Part shown: piece after piece, positions 26,311 to 35,047 of the stretch
Layout of the letters: every line of letters begins with the position of its first letter
Position numbering within the stretch: position 1 is the stretch's first letter
DNA from: DATAES01 sp036493595
GTDB taxonomy: Bacteria; Actinomycetota; Acidimicrobiia; Acidimicrobiales; JACDCH01
Assembly (NCBI GenBank): GCA_036493595.1
Contig: DASXPN010000001.1
Span: 6,070-70,069 of the forward strand
Length of the DNA: 64,000 nt
Direction of reading: 5' to 3'
The notes under the pieces: model-generated
Seen by the model: only the letters and a program-made list of their open reading frames with translations
What the model was told of the DNA's origin: nothing
Databases searched by the model: none
Made by a program: the position numbers and the translations under genes

Positions 26311-27476
26311 GCCACTGGTGGATCGACAGCGCCGACGAGCTCGATCGGCTCGTCGAGGCGCTGCGCCCTGAACCTGCGATCGCGCTCGACACCGAGTTCC
26401 ATCGCGAGCGCACGTACCACCCGCACGCCGCGCTGCTCCAGTTCGCGTGGGGCACTGCCGGGTCCGACACGACCACCGAGCAGATCGCGTTGGTCGACGC
26501 GCTCGCCGTCGACCTCCGACCACTGGCACCGGTCATCAGCGGCCCGGCCACGATCGTGATGCATGCCGCGGCACAAGACCTCGAGGTGCTGGCGCGCTCG
26601 TGCGGAGCGAGCCCGTGCGCGCTGTTCGACACGCAGATCGCGGCGGGCTTCGCCGGCTACAGCAACCCGTCGCTGGCCACGCTGATCGACGGCGTGCTCG
26701 GCATTCGTCTCCCGAAAGGGGACCGCCTCGCGGACTGGCTCATCCGGCCGCTCACGGCCGATCAATGCTCGTACGCGGCGTCGGATGTCGCCCATCTCCT
26801 CGCTGTGCATCGGTGGTTGGTCGATCGGCTGACCGGTGACGGACGCATGTCGTGGGTGGACGACGAGTGCCGCGAGATGCTCCGGCGCGGGGCCGCGCCG
26901 CGCGATCCGAACGAAGCATGGTGGCGGCTCAAAGAAGCGCGTCAGCTGCGCGGCCGCGCCATCGGTGTCGCGCAAGCGGTGGCGGCGTGGCGCGAACGAC
27001 GCGCCGGCGAGACCGATCAGCCCGTGCGCCACGTCTTGCCCGACCTCGCGCTCGTGAGCATCGCGCAACGCCCGCCGGACACCGTCGACGCGCTGCACCG
27101 TGTGCGCGGTCTCGACGAACGCCATCTCCGCGGTTCGGCGCCGACTGAATTGCTTGCGGCCGTAGCCGAAGGTCTTCGTATGCCGCGGTCCGAGTTGCGC
27201 CTGCCGCCGGCCGGCGACGTCGACCGCGAGCTACGACCGGCTGTCGCGCTGATCAGCGCGTGGATCGCGCAACTCGGCAAGCAACTCCAGATCGATACGA
27301 CATTGCTCGCCACCCGGGCCGACATCGAGGCGTTGCTGCGAGGGGACGAGAGCGCGCGCCTCGCGCACGGATGGCGAGCGGACGCCCTCGGCCAGGACAT
27401 CCGCCGCCTCGTCGAGGGGCGGGCGGCGCTCGCCTTCGAACCCCGCGGCGGGCTCGTCCTCGAAGACCGCGGCTGA
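26307..27476 (+). CDS. rnd: Ribonuclease D
   Basis: A 389-aa 3'-5' exoribonuclease of the DEDD superfamily, which trims tRNA and other RNA 3' ends. Catalytic residues are D28 and E30 in ALDTEFHRERTY, the Asp in HAAAQDLEVL, and the Tyr/Asp of YAASDVAHLL (DEDDy type). The C-terminal half contains at least one HRDC-like helical domain (VSIAQRPPDTVDALHRVRGL), needed for RNA binding. GTG at 26307 overlaps the rhodanese stop. Length matches the family. Confidence 0.92.
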   Translation: MSHWWIDSADELDRLVEALRPEPAIALDTEFHRERTYHPHAALLQFAWGTAGSDTTTEQIALVDALAVDLRPLAPVISGPATIVMHAAAQDLEVLARSCGASPCALFDTQIAAGFAGYSNPSLATLIDGVLGIRLPKGDRLADWLIRPLTADQCSYAASDVAHLLAVHRWLVDRLTGDGRMSWVDDECREMLRRGAAPRDPNEAWWRLKEARQLRGRAIGVAQAVAAWRERRAGETDQPVRHVLPDLALVSIAQRPPDTVDALHRVRGLDERHLRGSAPTELLAAVAEGLRMPRSELRLPPAGDVDRELRPAVALISAWIAQLGKQLQIDTTLLATRADIEALLRGDESARLAHGWRADALGQDIRRLVEGRAALAFEPRGGLVLEDRG

Positions 27477-27492
27477 CGCCCGACGAAGACGG

Positions 27493-29073
27493 CTACGCGT
27501 CCGGTTCGAGGATCACGGCCTCGTCCGGCGCGAGCGTCCCATCGAACGCGTCGCCCTCACGGCGCCCGGCGCTCGAGATGGCGATCCGGGCCGCGCGCCA
27601 CGAGTCGCCGCTCACCGCGTCGACAGTCACGGATGACGGCATGAAGTTCACGAGCACCATCACGCGTTCGTTCGGCGTCGACCGCTCGTACGCCAGCACC
27701 CCTTCGGGCCCATCGAGCAGGCGCAGCTCGCCGAGTTGAAGTGCCGGCGATCGTCGCCGGTACGCGAGCAACCTTCGGTAGAGGTGGGTGATCGACGACG
27801 GGTCGGCCACCATCGTCTCCGCCGATCGCGTCGCCGCGTCGGGAGGGAACGGGAGCCACGTCTCGTCACCGTGCCAACCATGAGGAGCGGCCGCGGTCCA
27901 CGGGATCGGCCCTCGACAACCGTCGCGCCCTCCGGGGTCGACCACTCGATCGGGCGGCACCACCGCATCCTCGAGTCCCAGCTCTTCTCCCTGGTACACG
28001 AACGCCGTGCCTCGCAACGTGAGCAGCAGCACCGCGGCGGCCCGAGCCCTCGCCTCGGAGCCGTACCGCGTGCGATGGCGCGGGTTGTCGTGATTCGACA
28101 GCACCCAGGTCGGCCATGCGCCGAGCGGGTCGAGCTCCTGTTGCACGCGCTCGATCCGCGTCCGCCACTTGGCCGCCTCCCATGGCGCGTACAGCGGTGG
28201 GAAGTTGAACGCGAGGTGGAGCTCGTCGCCGTCGCCGTAATAGGTCGCGACTTTCGCGGTCGACAGGATGTACACCTCGCCCACCGACACGCGATCGCCC
28301 GGATAGTTGTCGAGCAGCGCGCGGATCTCCCGGAGTCGAGCGTGCACCTCTGGTGGGTCGTAGCGGCGGTCGTCCACCATCTGCGCGAGCCCGCCGTCGA
28401 CGTCGGCGAGGTCGGCGCGCTTGACGATGCCGTGGATGACGTCCATGCGGAAGCCGTCGACCCCCCGGTCGAGCCAGAACCGCAACGTGTCGTGCATGGC
28501 CTCGACCACCTCCGGGTTGCGCCAGTTGAGGTCGGGCTGCTCGGGCAGGAACAGGTGCAGGTAGTACTGGCCGGTCGTCTCGTCGAGCGTCCAGGCACTC
28601 GTCTCGACGAAGGCGGCGATCCAGTTGTTGGGCGGACCGCCGCCGGGCGCAGGGTCGCGCCAGATGTACCAGTCCCGCTTCGGGTTCTGTCGAGACGATC
28701 GCGACCCGACGAACCACTCGTGCTGGTCGGACGTGTGGTTGGGCACCCAGTCGATGAGCACCTTGATGCCGCGCTGGTGTGCGTCCGCGACGAGCGCGTC
28801 GAAGTCGGCGAGCGTGCCGAACAGTGGGTCGACGTCGCAGAAATCGGCGACGTCGTAGCCGAAGTCGGCCATCGGGGAGCGGAAGAACGGGGACAGCCAG
28901 ATAGCGTCCACCCCCAACCACTCGAGGTGGTCGAGATGACGGCGAATCCCTTCGAGATCGCCGATACCGTCGCCGTTCGAGTCGGCGAACGACCGGGGAT
29001 ACAACTGCGCGACGACCGCTGTCTGCCACCAAGGATGAGCCGGCACGACGGCGAGCGTAGGTGCGGGTGCCAT
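27493..29073 (-). CDS. Alpha-glucosidase, GH13 (oligo-1,6-glucosidase/trehalose-type)
   Basis: A 526-aa alpha-amylase-family hydrolase. YPRSFADSNGDGIGDLEGI is the calcium-loop signature of the GH13 oligo-1,6-glucosidase group. The catalytic nucleophile Asp lies in GFRMDVIHGI, the acid/base Glu in VGEVYIL, and the transition-state stabiliser Asp in LSNHDNPR. IDWVPNHTSDQHEWF is conserved region I. No signal peptide is seen, so it acts on imported maltose, isomaltose or similar sugars in the cytoplasm. It starts at ATG 29073, divergent from a small gene at 29142. Confidence 0.92.
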   Translation of the reverse strand: MAPAPTLAVVPAHPWWQTAVVAQLYPRSFADSNGDGIGDLEGIRRHLDHLEWLGVDAIWLSPFFRSPMADFGYDVADFCDVDPLFGTLADFDALVADAHQRGIKVLIDWVPNHTSDQHEWFVGSRSSRQNPKRDWYIWRDPAPGGGPPNNWIAAFVETSAWTLDETTGQYYLHLFLPEQPDLNWRNPEVVEAMHDTLRFWLDRGVDGFRMDVIHGIVKRADLADVDGGLAQMVDDRRYDPPEVHARLREIRALLDNYPGDRVSVGEVYILSTAKVATYYGDGDELHLAFNFPPLYAPWEAAKWRTRIERVQQELDPLGAWPTWVLSNHDNPRHRTRYGSEARARAAAVLLLTLRGTAFVYQGEELGLEDAVVPPDRVVDPGGRDGCRGPIPWTAAAPHGWHGDETWLPFPPDAATRSAETMVADPSSITHLYRRLLAYRRRSPALQLGELRLLDGPEGVLAYERSTPNERVMVLVNFMPSSVTVDAVSGDSWRAARIAISSAGRREGDAFDGTLAPDEAVILEPDA

Positions 29074-29141
29074 GCGGGCCTGTCGCTGGCTCTGGCTACA
29101 ATGACCGGTCGAACACCAGCCATCGACGTGGGAGCTGGCCC

Positions 29142-29333
29142 GTGAAGAAGGGTCGACACCGCCGTTTCGAAGAAGCGCGCGCGCTCAAAAGGACCAACGA
29201 CGATCTCGACGCGCTCTTCGGGCCGGAGGACACCGAGCCGTGCGTCGAGTGCGGCGCGATCCCCGGAGCGGACCACGCCGGCTGGTGCCTCGTGGGCAAA
29301 GAAGAGGCCGACAACGATCAGGACGGTTTCTGA
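29142..29333 (+). CDS. Small zinc-ribbon-like hypothetical protein
   Basis: A 63-aa acidic/basic protein starting at GTG 29142 with GGGAG nine bases upstream. The first 20 residues are Lys/Arg-rich (KKGRHRRFEEARALKR), and the middle contains PCVECGAIPGADHAGWC, with CxxC plus a third Cys and a His as possible metal ligands. I do not recognise a family. It precedes typA by 101 bp on the same strand. Confidence 0.6.
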   Translation: MKKGRHRRFEEARALKRTNDDLDALFGPEDTEPCVECGAIPGADHAGWCLVGKEEADNDQDGF

Positions 29334-29434
29334 CCCTCGCCGGGACGCGCTGACCGCCGCCTGACGCCGTTGCGGCGACTTCCCGACTCACGACCTCTTT
29401 GCCCGCCCACTCCTGACCCTCACCACGGAATGCA

Positions 29435-31261
29435 GTGAACAAACCACTTCGCACCATCGCGCTCGTCGCGCACGTCGACCACGGCAAGACCACGCTCGTC
29501 GACGCCATGCTCCGAGCGACCGGCGTCTTCCGCGCCAACCAGGACCTGATCGACCGCGTCCTCGACTCGAACGACCAAGAGCGCGAGCGCGGCATCACGA
29601 TCCTCGCCAAGGCCGCGTCAGTGCAGTGGAACGACCTCCGGCTCAACCTCGTCGACACGCCGGGTCACGCCGACTTCGGCGGCGAGGTGGAGCGGGCGCT
29701 GGCCATGGTCGACGGTGTGCTGCTGCTCGTCGATGCGGCCGAAGGCCCCCTTCCGCAGACGCGATACGTGCTCTCGAAGGCCATTGCCGCCCATCTGCCG
29801 ACGGTGCTGGTGCTCAACAAGGTCGACCGCCACGACGCTCGTCCCGACGAAGTGCTCGCCGAGGTCGAAGAGCTTTTCTTGGATCTGCAGCCGCCCGTCG
29901 AACTGCTCGACTTCCCGATCATCTCGGCCGTCGCCCGTGAGGGGCGCGCCGTGGCGGGCGTCGGCATGCCGGCCGCGGACGCCGACCTCACCGCCTTGTT
30001 CGAGGCGATCGTGAACACGATCCCGGCCCCGCAGGGCGACTCGGCCGCGCCATTGCAGGCGATCGTCACCAACCTCGATGCGTCGGACTATCTCGGGCGG
30101 CTGGCCATCGGTCGCGTGGTCCAAGGGACAATGCGCCGCAACGAGAACGTCGCGCTGTGCGACGAAGAGACCGCGGAGGGCGAGCCACCTCTGATCCGCC
30201 GTCTCACGCAACTGCTCGGCTTCGACGGCATCAGCCGCGTCGAAGTCGAGGATCGAGCGGCCGGCGACCTGTTCGTGATCGCCGGCTTCCCGGAGGTCGA
30301 GATCGGCGACACCCTCACCGACCCCTCCAACCCCAAACCGCTTCCCCGGCTCGCCGTCGACGAGCCGGTGCTGCGCATGACGTTCGCGGTGAACACGTCG
30401 CCGCTCGCCGGCACAGAGGGGCGGTACCTCACGTCGCGGCACCTGCGTGAGCGTCTCGATCGCGAGGTGCTCGGCAACGTGTCGATCCGCGTCGAGGAGA
30501 CGGACTCACCCGACGTCTTGTCGGTGGCGGGCCGAGGCGAGTTGCAGTTGGCAGTGTTGATCGAGTCCATGCGCCGTGAGGGCTACGAGCTCCAGGTGAG
30601 CCGGCCGGAGGTCATCGTGCGTGACATCGACGGCCGGCGGCACGAGCCGCTCGAACGGGTCGTGGTCGACGTGCCCGATGAGCACGTCGGTACGGTCACT
30701 CAGGCCGTCGCCCCCCGAAAAGGGCAGGTCATGGACATTCGTCCCGGCGATCCCGGGCGTTCCATCCTCACATTCGAAGCACCGGCGCGGGGGCTCATCG
30801 GGTTCCGATCCCTCTTGCTGACGGCCACGCGCGGCACCGCGCTGATGCACCAGCACAACGCCGGCTGGATCCCGTGGGCGGGCGACCTTCCGCACCGCCA
30901 GGGCGGCGCCATGATCTCGGACCGTCCCGGCACCACCACCGGCTACGCACTCGACAACCTGCAAGCCCGCGGCGAGTTCTTCTTCGGGCCCGGAGTCGGC
31001 GTCTACGAGGGCATGGTCGTGGGGGAGAGCGCCAGGCCCGACGACATGGTCGTCAACGTCACCCGGGAGAAGCAGAAGACCAACATCCGCACGCACAGTC
31101 ACGACGAGGCGATCAAGCTCAACCCACCTCGGGTGTTGACCCTCGAGACCGCGATCGAGTTCATCGCCGAGGACGAGCTCGTCGAGGTCACTCCGGCGTC
31201 GTTGCGGGTGCGCAAGCGCAAGCTTCGAGAGCAGGATCGGCGGCGCGCCACGAAGAACTGA
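29435..31261 (+). CDS. typA: Ribosome-associated GTPase TypA/BipA
   Basis: A 608-aa translational GTPase that binds the 70S ribosome and helps 50S assembly and stress adaptation. The G domain has G1 AHVDHGKTTLVDAML, G3 DTPGHADFGGEVERAL and G4 NKVDRHDARP. EF-G-like domains II, III and V follow, and the family-specific C-terminus ends with QKTNIRTHSHDEAIKL, TLETAIEFIAEDELVEVTP and KRKLREQDRRR. GTG at 29435 begins MNKPLRTIALVAHVDH. It lies in tandem with a secreted-protein gene six bases downstream. Confidence 0.95.
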   Translation: MNKPLRTIALVAHVDHGKTTLVDAMLRATGVFRANQDLIDRVLDSNDQERERGITILAKAASVQWNDLRLNLVDTPGHADFGGEVERALAMVDGVLLLVDAAEGPLPQTRYVLSKAIAAHLPTVLVLNKVDRHDARPDEVLAEVEELFLDLQPPVELLDFPIISAVAREGRAVAGVGMPAADADLTALFEAIVNTIPAPQGDSAAPLQAIVTNLDASDYLGRLAIGRVVQGTMRRNENVALCDEETAEGEPPLIRRLTQLLGFDGISRVEVEDRAAGDLFVIAGFPEVEIGDTLTDPSNPKPLPRLAVDEPVLRMTFAVNTSPLAGTEGRYLTSRHLRERLDREVLGNVSIRVEETDSPDVLSVAGRGELQLAVLIESMRREGYELQVSRPEVIVRDIDGRRHEPLERVVVDVPDEHVGTVTQAVAPRKGQVMDIRPGDPGRSILTFEAPARGLIGFRSLLLTATRGTALMHQHNAGWIPWAGDLPHRQGGAMISDRPGTTTGYALDNLQARGEFFFGPGVGVYEGMVVGESARPDDMVVNVTREKQKTNIRTHSHDEAIKLNPPRVLTLETAIEFIAEDELVEVTPASLRVRKRKLREQDRRRATKN

Positions 31262-31267
31262 TCTGCG

Positions 31268-32377
31268 ATGCGGTTGCAGTCGGGGATACGTACCTCGAGC
31301 ATCCTCGCCCTCTGGATCACGATGACCCTGTGCGCGGCGACCGCCGCCGCGGTCGTCATCGGCTCGAGCACCACCCGCGCCCAGGCCGACGTGAAGGCGG
31401 CTGCGGTCGCCCCGGCCGCGGCGGTCACGGCTCCGGTCCCTCCGCCCACCGAGCCGGCGACGACCGTGCCTCCGACGACCGAACCGCCGACCACCGAGCC
31501 GCCGACGACGCAGCCGCCCCCACCGCCCGTCGCCACTCCGGAGGTCGCGCTCGGTGGGGCGCTGCCCGCGCCCGGCACGTTCACGATCACGCCGTACGAA
31601 GGCCTGGGCTCGTGGGTCGACGTGTACGACTGGTCCGCCACCTATGGCGGTAGCGCGTTCGGCATCCCCGATGTCGACCGCATGGCCAGCCTCGGCGTGC
31701 AGACGATGTACATCCAAGTCACCCGCTGGGATGCCCCGACCACCATCCTCGAGCCGGAGCGGCTCATCCCCATCATCACCCGAGCCCGGGCCGACGGCAT
31801 GCACGTCGTCGCGTGGTACCTGCCCGACCTCGAGGACATCAACGTCGACTTCCAGCGCCTCGTGGCCGCTGCCGAACTACCCGTCGACGGTCTGGCGGTC
31901 GACATCGAGTCACGCACGGTCCAAGACGTGGACCAGCGCAACCAGGTGCTACTGACCCTGAGTCAGTCGTTGCGCGCTGAGTTGCCCGGCCAAGTGCTCT
32001 CCGCCATCGTCCTTCCGCCGGTGCTGATGGAGGATGTGAACCCCAACTACTGGCCGAACTATCCGTGGGCGGGGCTGGCCCAGTACTACGACGTGTGGCA
32101 GCCGATGTCGTACTGGACGGGACGCTTGCCTGAGTGGCGTGACGCGTACAAGTACACCGCGGTCAACATCGATCGCATCCGAGACCACATCGGCAACCCG
32201 CAGGCGCCGGTGCACACCGTCGGTGGCATCGGCGACGGGACGAGTCCTGATGACGTGGCGGGCATGTTGCAAGCCGCGATCGATCACGGTGCGATGGGCG
32301 GAAGCCTGTACGACTACCGCACGACCGGCGACGACCTCTGGCAGCCGATGCAGGGCTTCAGAGTCGCGCCATCCTGA
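31268..32377 (+). CDS. Membrane-anchored or secreted TIM-barrel glycosidase-like protein
   Basis: A 369-aa extracytoplasmic protein. Residues ~12-35 are a hydrophobic helix (ILALWITMTLCAATAAAVVIG) acting as signal or anchor. A Pro/Thr-rich linker with repeated TTEPP units follows to residue ~95. The rest is a glycoside-hydrolase-like (beta/alpha)8 domain, with WVDVYDWSATYGG, MYIQVTRWD, VVAWYLPDLED, GLAVDIESRT and YYDVWQPMSYWTG on successive strands. Asp and Glu in VDIES could be catalytic. I cannot name the family or substrate. It directly follows typA, and its 3' end overlaps a convergent gene by 20 bp. Confidence 0.65.
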   Translation: MRLQSGIRTSSILALWITMTLCAATAAAVVIGSSTTRAQADVKAAAVAPAAAVTAPVPPPTEPATTVPPTTEPPTTEPPTTQPPPPPVATPEVALGGALPAPGTFTITPYEGLGSWVDVYDWSATYGGSAFGIPDVDRMASLGVQTMYIQVTRWDAPTTILEPERLIPIITRARADGMHVVAWYLPDLEDINVDFQRLVAAAELPVDGLAVDIESRTVQDVDQRNQVLLTLSQSLRAELPGQVLSAIVLPPVLMEDVNPNYWPNYPWAGLAQYYDVWQPMSYWTGRLPEWRDAYKYTAVNIDRIRDHIGNPQAPVHTVGGIGDGTSPDDVAGMLQAAIDHGAMGGSLYDYRTTGDDLWQPMQGFRVAPS

Positions 32378-33302
32378 CGGCTCGCTCGAGATCGCGGGCG
32401 CCGGTGACGACGAGGACCGGACGGCCGAAGCTGCGCTCCGCCAGGCGCACCTCCGACAAGGCCGGATCGTCACCGACCGAACGGTCGGGCACGTCGAGCA
32501 CCAAGTTGCCGAACAGGATGCCGTGCGGTGTGCCGGGCTCCGCGCGGTGCGGTGGCACGTAACGCAACGCGCCGGCACGCAACATCGCACCGTCGACTCG
32601 CAGACGGCGCTCACCGATCCGATCGCACAACGCGATGAGCAGACCGTGCTGGCGAAGGGTGTGCTCGTCGCAACGTCCGACGAGGTCCTGCGCGTCGATG
32701 GGATCGTGGCTGCGCTCGACGACGGCGACGGCGGCGCGGTAGTTCCGCGCCCGCAAGCCGGTGCGCGCCTTCTGCATAGCGCGCGGCGTCGGTCGCATGG
32801 ACCGCACCGATGCCAGCGTGCGGTGTTCGAGCGAACGGATCGCGCGCGTGCCGTTGTAGCGAGCCCGGCGGATCGTCTCGTCGTCGCCGTGCGAGTGACC
32901 CGTCGGATCCGCGGCGCGCGCCCCGTCGCGAATGCACGTGAGCGCGTGGACCAGGACGCGGTTCTCGTCGGTGTCGTATGCCTTGACCGGTGACGCGCAG
33001 ACGAACACGTTGGCGGCACCCGGGCTGGCCGCGCGAGCGGCAGACGTCTCGCTCCACAACACCGGCCCGCGGATCTCACCTTCGGCGCGGCTCGGGCTCG
33101 ACGTCGTGGCCACTGACAACGAACGCACTATCTCGTGCATGCGGTCGAGCAGATGATCCGCTTCGCGCGATGTCGCGAGGCGGCTGCCCGTGAGCTGGCG
33201 AGCGGCGTTCGGATGGAGTCCCGTCATGGCTTCGACCGCGCCGGTCGCATCGAACGGGCGCACCAACCGCTCCCACAGCTCGACCGTGGCGTCGGCCGTC
33301 AT
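32358..33302 (-). CDS. McrC/DUF2357-like partner of the AAA+ ATPase (putative)
   Basis: A 314-aa protein directly downstream (18 bp) of an McrB-like ATPase. EIRGPVLWSET, followed after a spacer by VKAYDTDENRVLVHAL, resembles the core of DUF2357/McrC-type proteins, which partner McrB-like ATPases. I see no clear PD-(D/E)xK nuclease motif, so a nuclease role is not supported. The remaining sequence is Arg-rich and helical with a beta-rich C-terminus (ILFGNLVLDVPDRS). Start ATG 33302. The match is by eye and tentative; it could be a private family tied to this operon. Confidence 0.5.
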   Translation of the reverse strand: MTADATVELWERLVRPFDATGAVEAMTGLHPNAARQLTGSRLATSREADHLLDRMHEIVRSLSVATTSSPSRAEGEIRGPVLWSETSAARAASPGAANVFVCASPVKAYDTDENRVLVHALTCIRDGARAADPTGHSHGDDETIRRARYNGTRAIRSLEHRTLASVRSMRPTPRAMQKARTGLRARNYRAAVAVVERSHDPIDAQDLVGRCDEHTLRQHGLLIALCDRIGERRLRVDGAMLRAGALRYVPPHRAEPGTPHGILFGNLVLDVPDRSVGDDPALSEVRLAERSFGRPVLVVTGARDLERAVRMARL

Positions 33303-33320
33303 CCGATCACCCGATACCGA

Positions 33321-34256
33321 TCACGGGATCACGTCGACGCCGAGGACCTCCATGATCGTGCGCTGCGCCTCTTTCTGTTCGGCCGGCTCGAGCACGGCCG
33401 CGACAGTGCGGTAGAGCGCGGAGGCGCGCGCATCGTCCATGCCCTCGAACTGCGGGAGGAAGAACGCGTAGAAGGTCTCGTAGAGCAATCGCGATTCACT
33501 CGGACCGTCCGCCGCTCGTCGGGCCGCGAACTTGGCCGCGTCGAGGTACACGGCCGGGCCGAGGTCGCGGAACGACCGCAACGGAAGAAGACGGCGCACG
33601 ATCGCGCCGGGCCCTTCGAGCAACCGCTGGAACACGTCGTCGGCCGGCGAGGTCACCTCGACGAACGCGAACCGTCGCATCAACGCGTACGACATCTCGA
33701 ACAGCAGGTTCTTGTCGAACACGTTCATGGTGGCCAGGATCCGCCAGCGAGGCGGAACGCGGATCGGCTCGGTCTCGTGCGGCGGCTCGACGCCGTAGGG
33801 CACGATCGAAAGCGGCCTGGTCTGGCCGGCCCGCTTGAACGGCAGTACGACCGGTTGCCCCGACAGCACGGTGAAGAGCTGGCCGAAGGCGCGGTCGAAG
33901 TTCGATCGGTTGAGCTCGTCGATCACGAGCCATCGTCCCGACTCGATCGCCTCGATGAACAGACCGGGGCGGTAGATGAATCCGTCCGCCGTCGGCTGGA
34001 AGCCACCGATGGTCTCGAACGTCGTCCATTCGGTCGTGGCCGTGGTCGGCAGGTACCCGGTGCACAGCATTGCCGCTTGGCCGACGTCGGCCGCCAGGTA
34101 GGCGAGCGTCGTCTTGCCCGTCCCGGGCGGGCCGGTCAGCACGACGTGCTTGCCGGAGTCGATGGCGGCGACGAGCTGGTCGAGTACGTGTGCCGGGTAC
34201 ACCATGTCGAGTTCGGTGGCCGCCCGGGCCAGCTCGTCGGCGGTGAAGCTCAGCAT
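33321..34256 (-). CDS. AAA+ ATPase, McrB/MoxR-like
   Basis: A 311-aa ATPase. Walker A is VVLTGPPGTGKTTLAYL and Walker B WLVIDELNRSNFDRAFG, with the DELNR form typical of McrB/MoxR-group AAA+ proteins. TTATTEWTTFETIGGFQPT matches the McrB loop following Walker A. Sensor-region IPPRWRILATMNVFDKNLLFEMSYALMRRF is intact (shown here in part: RILATMNVFDKN). Such ATPases remodel or translocate partners, including restriction nucleases. It lies in a three-gene minus-strand operon with a Cys-cluster protein upstream and a DUF2357-like protein downstream. Confidence 0.8.
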   Translation of the reverse strand: MLSFTADELARAATELDMVYPAHVLDQLVAAIDSGKHVVLTGPPGTGKTTLAYLAADVGQAAMLCTGYLPTTATTEWTTFETIGGFQPTADGFIYRPGLFIEAIESGRWLVIDELNRSNFDRAFGQLFTVLSGQPVVLPFKRAGQTRPLSIVPYGVEPPHETEPIRVPPRWRILATMNVFDKNLLFEMSYALMRRFAFVEVTSPADDVFQRLLEGPGAIVRRLLPLRSFRDLGPAVYLDAAKFAARRAADGPSESRLLYETFYAFFLPQFEGMDDARASALYRTVAAVLEPAEQKEAQRTIMEVLGVDVIP

Positions 34257-34264
34257 GAACCCCC

Positions 34265-35014
34265 TTACTTCGACCGAATGCGCCGCGTTTTGAGGGCGGG
34301 ATGGGGGAGTGAGGTGCCGTTGCGGTGTCGGACGAGCTCGACGAACATGCGATACGGGGTGGCGCCGACCATCTCGATGAGCTCGTCGCGCATGGTCTCG
34401 TACACAGGTTCCTTGGCCACGAAGGCCTCGTGCGAGTCGGTACACCACCAGTGGAACTCTTCGCCGCCCTCGCCCCAGTCGCGCCGCTTCCACTCGCGCA
34501 CGGTCGAAGTGACGTGCCCGTACACGTCCGTCTCGTCGATGCGACGTAGAGGGAGCTGCCAGCACACTTCGGGCTTCCAGTCGAGGGGTCGCTCCCCCCG
34601 GCGCACGGCCGCGTGGTGGAGCGCGCAACCGGGACCCGTCGCCCAGCCGGGCCGGTTGAGGAAGATGCATGCCCCGTCGACCAACCGGGTGACGGTGTCA
34701 CCCTCCGCGTTCACCTTGATCGGTCCGCCGCGTCGCTCGGCCAGCTTCTTGAATTGCCACTCCTCGCTCGTGAGCTTCTTGGCCAGCCGCTCGGTGCGAC
34801 GCTGGTCGACCTTCTCGGTGAAGTGGGCGCCGTAGGAGCAACAACCCTGGACCAGCTCCGGCGCCGGAGCGGTGAGCACACCAGGGCACCCGTTGCCGAA
34901 GATGCACGTCCACGCGCTCGAGAGGAACGTGACGTCGAAGATCCATGTGCGCGCTTCGTCGGGGTCGTCGAAGGAGATCCACTCGTGGAGATCGACAGGC
35001 AGCTTGGTCTTCAC
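34265..35014 (-). CDS. Cysteine-cluster protein, YkgJ/DUF3109-like
   Basis: A 249-aa protein with clustered cysteines: TCIFGNGCPGVLTAPAPE then QGCCSYGAHF, GACIFLNRPGW-ATGPGCALH and KPEVCWQLPLRR. The arrangement resembles zinc- or iron-chelating YkgJ/DUF3109-type proteins. The C-terminal half contains FHWWCTDSHEAFV. It is the first gene of the McrB-like operon, ending eight bases before the ATPase start. GTG at 35014 is used; GTG at 35023 is an alternative. It diverges from glcD. Function unknown. Confidence 0.6.
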   Translation of the reverse strand: MKTKLPVDLHEWISFDDPDEARTWIFDVTFLSSAWTCIFGNGCPGVLTAPAPELVQGCCSYGAHFTEKVDQRRTERLAKKLTSEEWQFKKLAERRGGPIKVNAEGDTVTRLVDGACIFLNRPGWATGPGCALHHAAVRRGERPLDWKPEVCWQLPLRRIDETDVYGHVTSTVREWKRRDWGEGGEEFHWWCTDSHEAFVAKEPVYETMRDELIEMVGATPYRMFVELVRHRNGTSLPHPALKTRRIRSK

Positions 35015-35047
35015 CGGAAGCACGTTAGTTGCGGGCAGTATGTCTCC

